Assembly: GCF_000466685.1 (NCBI RefSeq)
Contig: NZ_ANNG01000019.1
Coordinates: 1-64,000, forward strand
DNA from: Campylobacter concisus UNSWCS
Lineage (GTDB): Bacteria; Campylobacterota; Campylobacteria; Campylobacterales; Campylobacteraceae
Length of the DNA: 64,000 nt
Direction of reading: 5' to 3'
Part shown: piece after piece, positions 27,400 to 35,924 of the stretch
How the letters are laid out: every line of letters starts with the position of its first letter
Position numbering within the stretch: the stretch's first letter is position 1
Notes under the pieces: generated by a model
Database searches by the model: none
The model's input: only the letters and a program-made list of their open reading frames with translations
Told to the model about the DNA's origin: nothing
Position numbers and translations under genes: made by a program

Positions 27400-27807
27400 A
27401 TGAGTTTTATCAGCGAATTTAAAGAATTTGCGATGCGCGGAAATGTCATAGATATGGCAGTTGGTGTTGTTATCGGTGGAGCATTTGGAAAGATTGTCTC
27501 ATCACTAGTTGGTGATATTATCATGCCAGTTGTTGGCGCTATAACAGGCGGTGTAAATTTCACTGATCTTAAGCTAACGCTAAAAGAAGCAGCAGAGGGT
27601 GCGCCAGCTGTTACGATAAACTATGGCTCATTTATACAAACAATGGTTGATTTCTTAATCATTGCGTTTTGTATCTTTTGCGTCATCAAAGCTTTAAATA
27701 CACTTAAAAATAAACTACCAAAAAAAGAAGAGGCAGCTCCTGCAGAGCCTGAAACTCCAGCTGATATAGCACTTCTTACTGAGATCAGAGATCTTCTAAA
27801 AAAATAA
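27400..27807 (+). CDS. mscL: large-conductance mechanosensitive channel
   Basis: A 135-residue homopentameric channel that opens under hypo-osmotic membrane tension. The first helix carries the family pore sequence [21 protein letters not shown], then [17 protein letters not shown] and the second helix [23 protein letters not shown], with a charged helical tail. GGAGAAAG precedes the ATG. Single gene, followed by a short hairpin. Confidence 0.96.
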   Translation: MSFISEFKEFAMRGNVIDMAVGVVIGGAFGKIVSSLVGDIIMPVVGAITGGVNFTDLKLTLKEAAEGAPAVTINYGSFIQTMVDFLIIAFCIFCVIKALNTLKNKLPKKEEAAPAEPETPADIALLTEIRDLLKK

Positions 27808-27820
27808 ATTTTTTAATCAT

Positions 27821-27838
27821 AAGGGAGAAAGCTCCCTT
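27821..27838 (+). terminator. hairpin after mscL
   Basis: AAGGGAG (27821-27827) pairs with CTCCCTT (27832-27838) around AAAG; followed by TG, so the T run is poor. Confidence 0.45.
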
Positions 27839-27872
27839 TGAAATCCGTTAAATTTTGTCCTATTTTTTATGC

Positions 27873-27878
27873 TAAAAT
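27873..27878 (+). promoter_or_regulatory. -10 box of the Crp/Fnr regulator gene
   Basis: TAAAAT in ATGCTAAAATGC, an extended -10 (TGC) 29 bases before the regulator start. No Crp/Fnr box is visible nearby, so obvious autoregulation is not seen. Confidence 0.45.
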
Positions 27879-27906
27879 GCTTTTTCATCTTAAAAGCGAG
27901 TAAAAT

Positions 27907-28545
27907 ATGATAGAACAAATCCCATTTTTTCAAGGCCTTGACGCAGAGGACCTAGCCAAACTTGAAGCAATAAGCGTTGTTAAAAAATACAAAAAAGGCG
28001 AGTTTTTATTTATAGAGGGCGAGGAGCCAAAGTGGCTTACGTTTTTGATAACTGGCTCAGTTAAGCTTTATAAAACTACGGCAAATGGCAAGGAAATTTT
28101 TATCCATCAGCTTGCACCTATGAATTTTGTAGCTGAAGTTGTAAATTTTGAAAATATCCCTTATCCAGCAAGTGCCATTTTTACGATCTCTGGCGAGGTT
28201 TTAAAGATAAATTATGAAAAATTTGAAGCACAATTTTTAACAAAGCCAGAAATTTGCATGAAATTTCTAAAATCAATGGCTCAAAAGATAAGAATAACTA
28301 CAAATTTACTCCACCAAGAACTAATACTAAGCTCCGAAGAGAAGGTGGCTAGGTTCATTTTAAATCATGAAGATCTATTTAATGAGCTAAAGCATACAAA
28401 AATTTCATCAATACTCAATATGACTCCAGAAACTTTTTCGAGAATTTTAAATAAATTTAAAACAAATGGTTTAGTCAAACTTGATGAGAAGAACCAAATT
28501 TTGGAAAAAAATGTAGGTGGGCTACAAGAAATTTATTCTTATTGA
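27907..28545 (+). CDS. Crp/Fnr superfamily transcription regulator
   Basis: A 212-residue regulator. Residues 1-120 form the cyclic-nucleotide-like beta roll (YKKGEFLFIEGEEPKWLTFLITG), followed by the dimer helix and a winged HTH (about 145-205). The recognition helix NMTPETFSRILNKF places Glu175, Ser178 and Arg179 where FNR has its TTGAT-reading residues, so an FNR-like site is predicted. There is only one cysteine (Cys117), so it cannot hold an FNR [4Fe-4S] cluster and does not bind cAMP in a recognisable way. By analogy with NssA/B/C of Wolinella and NssR of C. jejuni it may answer nitrate, nitrite or NO. It lies just upstream of haoC-haoA. Confidence 0.85.
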   Translation: MIEQIPFFQGLDAEDLAKLEAISVVKKYKKGEFLFIEGEEPKWLTFLITGSVKLYKTTANGKEIFIHQLAPMNFVAEVVNFENIPYPASAIFTISGEVLKINYEKFEAQFLTKPEICMKFLKSMAQKIRITTNLLHQELILSSEEKVARFILNHEDLFNELKHTKISSILNMTPETFSRILNKFKTNGLVKLDEKNQILEKNVGGLQEIYSY

Positions 28546-28602
28546 AAGTTAATATCAAATAAATATATTCATTTACTTAAAGAAAAAATTTATATATTTT
28601 TG

Positions 28603-28639
28603 GATAATATTCGTCTAAAATTTTCGTAAAAATTTACGA
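28603..28639 (+). promoter_or_regulatory. putative promoter and inverted repeat upstream of haoC
   Basis: GATAAT at 28603-28608 could be the -10. Downstream, TCGTAAA (28624-28630) and TTTACGA (28633-28639) form a perfect 7-base inverted repeat separated by two bases, close to the expected transcription start. It may be an operator or an mRNA structure. It is not an FNR-type site. Confidence 0.4.
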
Positions 28640-28665
28640 TATATTGATAAATTCAGGAGGAAATT

Positions 28666-29238
28666 TTGGCTGAAGTTAAGAAGAAATTTTTTGTTTGGTC
28701 ATCTGTGATAATAGGCATCGTAATCGGCCTTATCGCTTCTATGGGCATAGCTGATGCACTTCACGCGACTGGTAGTGGCTACATCTGTACCATTTGTCAC
28801 ACGATGGATCCTATGAATGCTGCATATCATGAAGATGTACACGGCGGCAATAACAAGCTTGGCATAAAAGCTGAATGTTCAGCCTGTCACCTAAACCATA
28901 CAAGTGCCTATACCTATGTACTTACAAAACTTAAAGTATCGATAAATGATGGCTATAAGACATTTTTTACAGATACAGACAAGATCGACTGGCGTAAAAA
29001 ACGCGAGCACGCATCTCACTTTGTCTATGATAGTGGGTGTTTAACTTGTCACTCAAATTTAAAAAATGTTATTCAAGCTGGTAAATCATTCTTGCCACAT
29101 AGAGATTATTTCGTTCTTGGAAATCCTAATAAGAAATCATGTGTTGACTGCCACGAGCATGTTGGTCACAAGAATTTAGGACTACAAATCGATAAATTTG
29201 AAGCAATTAAAAAACAAGAAAACAATAAAACCAAGTAA
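28666..29238 (+). CDS. haoC: NapC/NrfH-type tetrahaem quinol dehydrogenase (HaoC)
   Basis: A 190-residue membrane-anchored cytochrome c that passes electrons from menaquinol to a periplasmic reductase. One N-terminal helix (about residues 12-30) is followed by four CxxCH haem motifs at 41, 71, 125 and 159. Family and size fit NrfH/NapC. Because its partner has eight haems instead of five, it corresponds to HaoC of the Campylobacter hao cluster and is not a canonical NrfH. The start is TTG 28666, with a strong CAGGAGGAAA site. Confidence 0.88.
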   Translation: MAEVKKKFFVWSSVIIGIVIGLIASMGIADALHATGSGYICTICHTMDPMNAAYHEDVHGGNNKLGIKAECSACHLNHTSAYTYVLTKLKVSINDGYKTFFTDTDKIDWRKKREHASHFVYDSGCLTCHSNLKNVIQAGKSFLPHRDYFVLGNPNKKSCVDCHEHVGHKNLGLQIDKFEAIKKQENNKTK

Positions 29239-29247
29239 GGAGGAGAG

Positions 29248-30615
29248 ATGTTTAAAAAGTCGCTAATGTTATTAGCCTGTCTAATGTCTTTTGGCTTTGC
29301 CGCAAACATGGATGCAAATAAATCTGACGCTTTAAACCTTAATGTTGTAAAAAACATTAAAGTTGCTCACAAAATGTCAGACTTATCAAAAAGCTGTGTT
29401 GAGTGCCACGCTAAAGAGACACCCGGCATAGTTGCCGATTGGAAAAATAGTCGCCACGCTCACGTTGGCGTAAGTTGTATGGATTGCCACTCTGTAAATG
29501 CAGATAATCCTATGGCTTCAGTTAAGGTGCATCCAAAAGATTCTAACAACCATGTTTCAATGCTAGTTAGCCCAAAAACTTGTGCTAAGTGCCACGAAAA
29601 CGAAGTTGATGAACTAGTAAAGAGCGGTCACGCAAGAGCTGCTATGCAAATGTATGCTAATCCTGCAATGGTGAAACTAATGTATCACTATGAGGGAGCA
29701 GATCATCCTGACTTTAAAATGGCTCCAGATGCCACTGGTTGTTCTCAGTGCCACGGAACCGTCATCAAACTAGACGCTGATCACAAACCTACAAAAGAGA
29801 CTTGGCCAAACTATGGTATAGGCAATGTTTATCCAGATGGTGGCGTAGGTAACTGTAAATCATGTCACAGCGCGCACACATTTAGCGTAGCTGAAGCTAG
29901 AAAACCAGCTGCTTGTGCATCTTGCCACCTTGGACCTGATCACCCAGATATTGAGATCTTTAACAACTCAATGCACGGACATATCTATAACAGTGAAGCT
30001 CACAAATGGAACTTTGATGCTGCTCCTGATACATGGGATGTACCAGACTTTAGAGCTCCAACTTGTGCAGCTTGCCACATGAGTGGTGTTGGTGAAACAA
30101 CAACAACTCACAACGTTTCAAGAAGACTAAAATGGAACCTATGGGGCATCAGCAGTAAGCTAAGAACAGCTGGTGATGAACAAGCTGCTGTTGTTTACGA
30201 AAAAACTGGCAAACTAACCATAGGAACGCCACTTGCAGGTCATCCAAATGGACCAGAAGCAGCAAGAGCTGAGATGAAACTAGTTTGTAAAGCTTGCCAC
30301 TCTACAACTCACACAGATAACTTCTTCATTATGGGTGATAAACAAGTAGAGCTTTATAACGTTTATAGCGCTGAAGCAACTAAGATGCTTGAAGAGTTGA
30401 AAGCTAAAAACCTACTACTAGAAGATGCTTGGTCAGATGAATTCCAAGATGTCTACTATCATATGTGGCACCATGAAGGTCGTCGTATGAGACAAGGCGC
30501 TCTAATGGGTGGTCCTGACTACTCACACTGGCACGGTGTATTCGAAGTTAAGAACGACATTAGAAAACTTCGCAAAATCTATAAAGAAAGAATTGAATCT
30601 GGCAAAGTCCAGTAA
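29248..30615 (+). CDS. haoA: octahaem hydroxylamine oxidoreductase-like nitrite/hydroxylamine reductase (epsilon-Hao)
   Basis: A 455-residue periplasmic multihaem protein with a signal peptide (MFKKSLMLLACLMSFGFAA). Eight CxxCH motifs are visible at residues 50, 77, 112, 165, 203, 223, 273 and 347. This excludes NrfA, which has five haems, and fits the Hao family. The C-terminal segment (YHMWHHEGRRMRQGALMGG, then PDYSHWHG) is the conserved Hao tail. Published work on Campylobacter epsilon-Hao describes a reductive enzyme giving ammonium from nitrite via hydroxylamine, lacking the tyrosine cross-link of nitrifier HAO; whether that holds here needs alignment. AAGGAGGAGAG precedes the ATG; haoC ends nine bases earlier. 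Confidence 0.92.
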   Translation: MFKKSLMLLACLMSFGFAANMDANKSDALNLNVVKNIKVAHKMSDLSKSCVECHAKETPGIVADWKNSRHAHVGVSCMDCHSVNADNPMASVKVHPKDSNNHVSMLVSPKTCAKCHENEVDELVKSGHARAAMQMYANPAMVKLMYHYEGADHPDFKMAPDATGCSQCHGTVIKLDADHKPTKETWPNYGIGNVYPDGGVGNCKSCHSAHTFSVAEARKPAACASCHLGPDHPDIEIFNNSMHGHIYNSEAHKWNFDAAPDTWDVPDFRAPTCAACHMSGVGETTTTHNVSRRLKWNLWGISSKLRTAGDEQAAVVYEKTGKLTIGTPLAGHPNGPEAARAEMKLVCKACHSTTHTDNFFIMGDKQVELYNVYSAEATKMLEELKAKNLLLEDAWSDEFQDVYYHMWHHEGRRMRQGALMGGPDYSHWHGVFEVKNDIRKLRKIYKERIESGKVQ

Positions 30616-30623
30616 TCTTTTTT

Positions 30624-30648
30624 AAGGTGGGAGTTTTCCCACCTTTTT
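30624..30648 (+). terminator. Rho-independent terminator after haoA
   Basis: AAGGTGGGA (30624-30632) pairs perfectly with TCCCACCTT (30637-30645) around GTTT and is followed by more T. It is the strongest textbook terminator in the window. Confidence 0.88.
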
Positions 30649-30807
30649 ATTTTTAAATTCCAAATTTTATCTTTTAGTTATTATCCTAAGGCAAATATCT
30701 TTTAATAATTATTTTTGTAAATTTAAATTATAAAATCATACGGCTTAGCACTACAAATTGTTCTAAATAATTAATAAAATTTATAATGTAAATTTAAAAA
30801 TATAAAA

Positions 30808-30813
30808 TATAAT
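30808..30813 (+). promoter_or_regulatory. -10 box of the metallophosphoesterase operon
   Basis: TATAAT in AAATATAATCC, 22 bases before the TTG start, within a strongly AT-rich 190-base gap after the haoA terminator. Confidence 0.55.
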
Positions 30814-30834
30814 CCTTGTTTTCAAGGAGATATT

Positions 30835-31947
30835 TTGGGACTTTTTCGGATTATTATTGGGGCATTTATCTTTAGTGTTTTTACAAATTTATACTCATAT
30901 AAACGTTTTATAAAAAAGGTATCTTTTTTTACTCCACATCTTAAAAAAATTCGCATATTCTTATACATTATTAGTGTGCTTGAGTTTGTATTTGTTCTTC
31001 AACTAAGGTTTTCTTTCTTAAATATAGAGCTATATCTGATAGCAGGGACGCTCATTGGTTTTTCACTATTTTTATTTGGCGTTAGTTTGTTTTATGATGT
31101 TGTTAGATCCATTTGTTCAAAAGCGCATTTTAATCCCACAAGACGAAAATTTATTAAATTTTGCTTTGATGTGACATTTGTTGTTTTTATAGTTGCTTGC
31201 TTTTTAAAAGGAATTTTTAACGCACTTACTCCGCCAAAAATTAGACAAATTGGTATAAAAATAAAAAATTTACAAAATGATCTAAAAATAGCCATGATAA
31301 CAGATGTGCATATTGGTGAGTTTTTGCAAAAGGACTTTGTGGCTGAGCTTGTAAAAGAGATAAATTTAGCTAGACCAGACCTAGTGGTGATAGTTGGCGA
31401 CTTAGTTGATATGAGAGCTGAGCTTGTAGGCGATTTTTTAGATCCATTAAAAAACCTTAAAAGCACCTATGGCACCTTTTATGTCCCCGGCAATCACGAA
31501 TACTACCACGGAGTTGATGGGATATTAGAAAAAATTCGCGCTCTAGGCATTAGGGTGCTTGGCAATAAAAATGAAAAAATAGCTGGTATAAATTTAGCAG
31601 GGGTCTATGATCTAGCTGGCATAAGATTTAAAAATCTAGAGCCAAATTTAGATGAAGCGCTAGCAGGATGCGACCCAGATCTACCGACCATCCTACTCTC
31701 TCATCAGCCAAAATTTATAAAAACTATGCAAAAAGATGTCGATCTAGTCCTTTGTGGTCACACGCATGCTGGACAAATTTTCCCTTTTAGTATCCTAGTT
31801 TTGCTGGATCAAGGTTTTTTACATGGGCTTTATAAGATTAATGATAAAATGCAAGCTTATGTTAGTAGCGGCGCAGGATTTTGGGGGCCTCCAGTTAGGA
31901 TATTTGCTCCTAGTGAGATCGCTATTTTAAATTTAAGCAAGGACTAA
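30835..31947 (+). CDS. membrane-anchored metallophosphoesterase
   Basis: A 370-residue protein. About the first 130 residues hold three to four membrane helices; the rest is a calcineurin-like phosphoesterase with all metal motifs visible: TDVHIGEF (near 156), GDLVDM, GNHEYY, LLSHQP and GHTHAG. This is the YaeI-like layout of membrane phosphoesterases; the substrate is unknown, and a lipid or pyrophosphate is possible. The start is TTG 30835 behind AAGGAGA. It is one base from psd, so phospholipid metabolism is a reasonable guess. The N-terminal part is more AT-rich than its neighbours. Confidence 0.83.
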   Translation: MGLFRIIIGAFIFSVFTNLYSYKRFIKKVSFFTPHLKKIRIFLYIISVLEFVFVLQLRFSFLNIELYLIAGTLIGFSLFLFGVSLFYDVVRSICSKAHFNPTRRKFIKFCFDVTFVVFIVACFLKGIFNALTPPKIRQIGIKIKNLQNDLKIAMITDVHIGEFLQKDFVAELVKEINLARPDLVVIVGDLVDMRAELVGDFLDPLKNLKSTYGTFYVPGNHEYYHGVDGILEKIRALGIRVLGNKNEKIAGINLAGVYDLAGIRFKNLEPNLDEALAGCDPDLPTILLSHQPKFIKTMQKDVDLVLCGHTHAGQIFPFSILVLLDQGFLHGLYKINDKMQAYVSSGAGFWGPPVRIFAPSEIAILNLSKD

Positions 31948-31948
31948 A

Positions 31949-32746
31949 ATGAACAAGGACAATCTCTTTTCTCAAATTTTTGGCAAGGTTGCAAAAATAA
32001 ACTTTTTCAAACCGCTTCAAGAGCTTATCAACTCCTTTTATGTAAAGCTATTTAAGATCGACATGAGCGAGTTTAAGCCATCAAATGAGTATAAAAATTT
32101 AAACGAACTTTTCACCAGAGAGCTTTTGAAGCCAAGAGAATTTGACGCAGCAGATGAGATATTTATAAGTCCGGTTGATGGCACTTGCCTTAGCTTTGGC
32201 ACTACAAAAGAGCTAGAAGCTTTTAGCATAAAAGGCATGAACTACGGTGTGAAGGAGCTTTTGGGGCAGGGCGAGCTTGATGGCGAGTTTGACTTTGCCA
32301 ACATCTATCTTAGCCCAAAAGACTACCACCACTATCATGCACCTTGCGACATTATGATAAAAAAAGCGGTCTATATCCCTGGTAAGCTTTACAGTGTGGC
32401 AGTAAAATGGCTTGGTAAGGTCGATAGCCTTTATACTAAAAACGAGCGTGTGGCGCTACTTTGTGAGATGAAAAATGGTAAAAAACTTTGGCTAGTCTTT
32501 GTAGGTGCCTTAAACGTTGGCAAGATAAAATTTAGCTTTGATGAGCGCATTCAAACAAATGCTATGGCAAATTTTACGCAAATTTATGAGTATGAAAATT
32601 TATATATCAAAAAGGGTGAGCGCCTCGGAAATTTCGAGCTTGGCTCAACCATTGTCATACTTAGCGAAAAAGATGCGATCGAGTACAACCTCTTTGAAAA
32701 CAAAGAGCTAAAATTTGCTGAAGCTATCGGTAGGATAAAAGAGTAA
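31949..32746 (+). CDS. psd: phosphatidylserine decarboxylase proenzyme
   Basis: A 265-residue enzyme that makes phosphatidylethanolamine at the inner membrane. The self-cleavage motif appears as LGST in NFELGSTIVIL (near residue 232); cleavage before the Ser makes the pyruvoyl group. YLSPKDYHHYHAPCD contains the conserved catalytic His, and ISPVDG lies earlier. It follows the metallophosphoesterase stop by one base. Confidence 0.93.
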   Translation: MNKDNLFSQIFGKVAKINFFKPLQELINSFYVKLFKIDMSEFKPSNEYKNLNELFTRELLKPREFDAADEIFISPVDGTCLSFGTTKELEAFSIKGMNYGVKELLGQGELDGEFDFANIYLSPKDYHHYHAPCDIMIKKAVYIPGKLYSVAVKWLGKVDSLYTKNERVALLCEMKNGKKLWLVFVGALNVGKIKFSFDERIQTNAMANFTQIYEYENLYIKKGERLGNFELGSTIVILSEKDAIEYNLFENKELKFAEAIGRIKE

Positions 32747-32753
32747 TTAGAAG

Positions 32754-32783
32754 AATTCTACAAGGTAAAAACCTTGTAGAATT
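32754..32783. terminator. bidirectional terminator between psd and ychF
   Basis: AATTCTACAAGGT (32754-32766) pairs perfectly over 13 bases with ACCTTGTAGAATT (32771-32783), loop AAAA, between convergent genes. Confidence 0.85.
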
Positions 32784-33886
32784 TAGACATTAAACCTAAA
32801 GTGCATCACGTCGCCATCTTGCACGATGTAGTCTTTGCCCTCAAGTCTCATCTTGCCAGCCTCTTTAGCTCCGTTTTCGCCGCCATGTGCGATGTAGTCG
32901 TCATAGCTTATCACTTCAGCTCTGATAAAGCCTCTCTCAAAATCGTTGTGGATGACGCTTGCTGCTTTTGGCGCTTTCCAGCCTTTTGTGATCGTCCAAG
33001 CCCTTACTTCTACGACGCCAGCAGTGAAATAGCTTATCAAATTTAGCTTAGCAAAAGACGTTTTGATGATCTTTTCAAGGCCGCTCTCACTCGTGCCAAG
33101 AGATGCCAAAAACTCGTGAGCCTCCTCATCGCTTAGGCCTATTAGCTCCTCTTCGACCTTGGCGCAAAGCTTGATCACCTCGTGGTCTGAGGCCTTAGCA
33201 TACTCTTTTAGCGCTTTTACAAATTTATTATCTTCGCTAAGCCCCTCTTCATCGACGTTTGCGCCATAAACTACCTCTTTTGCGCTTAGAAGTCTTAGCT
33301 CTTTGTTTAGCGCCAAAAATGCCTCACTATCTCTTTGCTCAAAGCTGCTTGCACTTTTGCCCTCATTTAGGTGAGCCAGAAGCAAATTTGCTATCTCAAG
33401 CGCTTCTTTTGCGCCTTTTGCATTTGCTTTTGCCTCTCTTGTGAGCTTTTCTATCTTTTTGTTTAGCTGCTCGATGTCAGCTAGTATCAGCTCGGTTTGG
33501 ATGATCTCGATGTCTCTTACTGGATCGACGCTGCCCTCGACGTGAGTGATGTTCTCATCCTCAAAGCAGCGAACGATATGCAAAATAAGCTCGGTCTCTC
33601 TGATGTTTGATAAAAATTTATTGCCAAGTCCCTCGCCAGAGCTTGCCCCTTTTACAAGGCCTGCGATATCGACGAATTCGATGGTTGAGTATTGAATTTT
33701 ATTAGGACTAACTATCTTTGCAAGCTCATTTAGGCGTTTATCAGGCACTGGCACGATGGCTTTGTTTGGCTCGATAGTGCAAAACGGATAGTTCGCGCTC
33801 TCGGCATTTTGCGCCTTTGTAAGTGCGTTAAATGTCGTTGATTTGCCCACATTTGGTAGGCCTACTATTCCAACTGAAAGTCCCAT
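32783..33886 (-). CDS. ychF: redox-regulated ATPase YchF (Obg family)
   Basis: A 367-residue Obg-like P-loop protein of the OLA1/YchF group, which prefers ATP over GTP and associates with ribosomes. G1 is [11 protein letters not shown] (residues 7-17), then [13 protein letters not shown]3 [10 protein letters not shown], a central coiled coil and the C-terminal TGS domain. ATG 33886 shares one base with the pepA stop (TGATG), so translation is coupled. Confidence 0.94.
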   Translation of the reverse strand: MGLSVGIVGLPNVGKSTTFNALTKAQNAESANYPFCTIEPNKAIVPVPDKRLNELAKIVSPNKIQYSTIEFVDIAGLVKGASSGEGLGNKFLSNIRETELILHIVRCFEDENITHVEGSVDPVRDIEIIQTELILADIEQLNKKIEKLTREAKANAKGAKEALEIANLLLAHLNEGKSASSFEQRDSEAFLALNKELRLLSAKEVVYGANVDEEGLSEDNKFVKALKEYAKASDHEVIKLCAKVEEELIGLSDEEAHEFLASLGTSESGLEKIIKTSFAKLNLISYFTAGVVEVRAWTITKGWKAPKAASVIHNDFERGFIRAEVISYDDYIAHGGENGAKEAGKMRLEGKDYIVQDGDVMHFRFNV

Positions 33887-35337
33887 CAATTCTCCTTGCT
33901 AAGTGCTTGTAAAAAGTATAAATTCATTCTCACGCCAGCCCCACTCGCACCTGCTTGGTTGTATCCCCAAGCCTTTTCACGGTATGCTGGGCCTGCGATA
34001 TCAAGGTGTAGCCACTTATCTTTATACTCATCTTTGATAAATTTAGCCAAAAACATGCCAGCTGTGATCGCGCCGCCATATCTGCTTGAGGCGCAGTTGC
34101 TAACGTCTGCGATCTGGCTTTTGATAAGCTCGCTAAGATAAGGGTTAAAATCAAGCGTAGTCGCTAGCTCGCCGCTATCTTTTATCTTGTTTTTAAACTC
34201 ACTTTTTAAGCTCTCGCTGTTGCCCATGATGCCTGTTGTGTATTCGCCAAGTCCCACGACGCAAGCGCCAGTTAGGGTTGCCATGTCGATTAGGATGTCT
34301 GGTTTAAAGTCCTGCGCGTAGCTTAGGCAGTCAGCCAGCACCAAACGTCCCTCTGCGTCGGTGTTTCTAACCTCTATGCTAACGCCGCTTCTTGAAATTA
34401 GCACGTCGTCTGGCTTATAAGCGTTGCCGCCGATCATATTTTCAGTAGCACCCAAAATGGCGTGAATTTCAAATGGTAAATTTAGCTCTGCTGCACCTTT
34501 TATGATGCCAAGTGCTGCTGCTGCACCGCTTTTGTCTGATTTCATAGTTAGCATATAATCAGCCGGCTTTAAGCTAAGGCCACCGCTATCGTATGTTAGG
34601 CCTTTACCAACAAAGATGATGCGTTTTTTAGACTTTTTAGGCTTATAGGTTAGGTGGATGAGCCTTGGTTTATGCACGCTTGCGCGGTTCACCGCCAAAA
34701 ATGCGTTCATATTCTCTTTAGCTAGAAATTTCTCGTCATAGACCTCGCACTTTATGCTGGCGATGTTTTTGGCTAAATTTAAAGCGTCCTGCGCCATCTT
34801 TTGCGGTGTGTAAATTTCTGGGATTTCATTTACGATATCTTTTGTGAAATTTGTAGCACTTGCTATTATCTCCGCCTCTTTAAAGCCCTCGTTTGCTGCC
34901 TTTAGATCGACCTTTTTGCCAGCAAATTCTTCAGTGGCAAAGATGACCTCTTTAATGGTGTATTTCTCTTTTTTCTCTTTATATTTGTTAAATTCATAGC
35001 TCCCAAGTAAAAAGCCCTCGGCTAGCGCTTCAAAACTTAGTTTTTGACACTCCGCTACGTAAGAAGCTAGCTTTATGCTCTTGATGTTAAGTGACTTTAG
35101 TGCGTTGTAAGCTTTAGCTGCCGCAACTCTAAGCTCATCAAGATCAAGCTTAGAAAGTGGCACGTAAGCTCTTTTTGCCTCGCTTAGGATGAGGACGCTA
35201 TCGCCTTTGTAATTGTTAAATTTAATAGCCTCTTTATCGCCTATAAATTTATGTTTTAAGTCCTTATCTACTACGAAAATTAGTTCAATATCAGCTTTTA
35301 TATCTTTTAATTTTTTATCAACTATTTGAAACTGCAT
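33886..35337 (-). CDS. pepA: leucyl aminopeptidase
   Basis: A 483-residue dizinc M17 aminopeptidase. The family signature NTDAEGRLVLAD is visible together with GKGLTYDSGGLSLKP, MKSDKSGAAAA and the catalytic Lys and Arg within them. The N-terminal third is the variable domain; PepA in some bacteria also binds DNA. It starts 20 bases inside the dedA-like gene and ends in a TGATG overlap with ychF, the middle of a minus-strand operon running from rpiB to ychF. Confidence 0.94.
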   Translation of the reverse strand: MQFQIVDKKLKDIKADIELIFVVDKDLKHKFIGDKEAIKFNNYKGDSVLILSEAKRAYVPLSKLDLDELRVAAAKAYNALKSLNIKSIKLASYVAECQKLSFEALAEGFLLGSYEFNKYKEKKEKYTIKEVIFATEEFAGKKVDLKAANEGFKEAEIIASATNFTKDIVNEIPEIYTPQKMAQDALNLAKNIASIKCEVYDEKFLAKENMNAFLAVNRASVHKPRLIHLTYKPKKSKKRIIFVGKGLTYDSGGLSLKPADYMLTMKSDKSGAAAALGIIKGAAELNLPFEIHAILGATENMIGGNAYKPDDVLISRSGVSIEVRNTDAEGRLVLADCLSYAQDFKPDILIDMATLTGACVVGLGEYTTGIMGNSESLKSEFKNKIKDSGELATTLDFNPYLSELIKSQIADVSNCASSRYGGAITAGMFLAKFIKDEYKDKWLHLDIAGPAYREKAWGYNQAGASGAGVRMNLYFLQALSKEN

Positions 35338-35923
35338 GTCTTCTATCTCTCCTTTCGTTTAAAATTTTATTTTCGATGCGCTTAAATGTATATATCAAAA
35401 GTCCCATAAATATGGCAACCACTGGGATAGCGACGTACCAGTGCTCTTTTGCTTTTTGAAGCAGCACTAATATATGCTCGCCAAGTATCCAAGCAGGTAT
35501 GGTGGTGATCGCCGCCCAGCACCAAGCGCTGATTAAATTTATAAAGGCGTATTTTTTGGCGTCATAGCCGGTAAGCCCTATGCAAAGCGGTATGATGACA
35601 CGAAAACCATACATATAGCGTTGCAAAAAGATGATCGGCCAGCCGTATTTTTTCAGCATTATGTGCGCCACTGCAAATTTTCTCCGCTGCGTGTGAAGCC
35701 TTTTTGCGATGTATTTTTTATTATAACGGCCAAGGTAGAAGTAAATTTGATCTCCCACAAAGCCTCCAAGTCCAGCCACAAAAATAGCAAGTGCGATGTG
35801 TATGTGCGTGGTGTGAGCAAGAATTCCAGCCATTATTAAGGCCATTTCGCCCTCCATGATACACCAGACAAAAAGTATGATGTAGCCGTACTCTTTAAGC
35901 AGTTCTATAAAAAACTCTTCCAT
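35318..35923 (-). CDS. DedA family membrane protein
   Basis: A 201-residue polytopic membrane protein of the DedA/SNARE-associated family; recent work links DedA proteins to polyprenyl phosphate or phospholipid flipping. Hallmarks seen: GDQIYFYLGRY, the helix-break F-x-x-R-Y-M-Y-G-x-R (IFLQRYMYGFRVIIP) and W-x-x-x-x-x-x-G-x-x-x-G (AITTIPAWILGEHI). It starts two bases from the apt stop. Confidence 0.88.
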   Translation of the reverse strand: MEEFFIELLKEYGYIILFVWCIMEGEMALIMAGILAHTTHIHIALAIFVAGLGGFVGDQIYFYLGRYNKKYIAKRLHTQRRKFAVAHIMLKKYGWPIIFLQRYMYGFRVIIPLCIGLTGYDAKKYAFINLISAWCWAAITTIPAWILGEHILVLLQKAKEHWYVAIPVVAIFMGLLIYTFKRIENKILNERRDRRHAVSNS

Positions 35924-35924
35924 A

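Noticed and set aside
28546-28665. A TTGAA...ATCAA pair upstream of haoC as a Crp/Fnr box
   Set aside because: The half-sites are seven bases apart instead of four and only the right half matches, so it is not comparable to the norZ and hcp boxes.
29248-30615. Calling this gene nrfA (pentahaem nitrite reductase)
   Set aside because: Eight CxxCH motifs are countable; NrfA has five haems. The Hao-type C-terminal segment is present.
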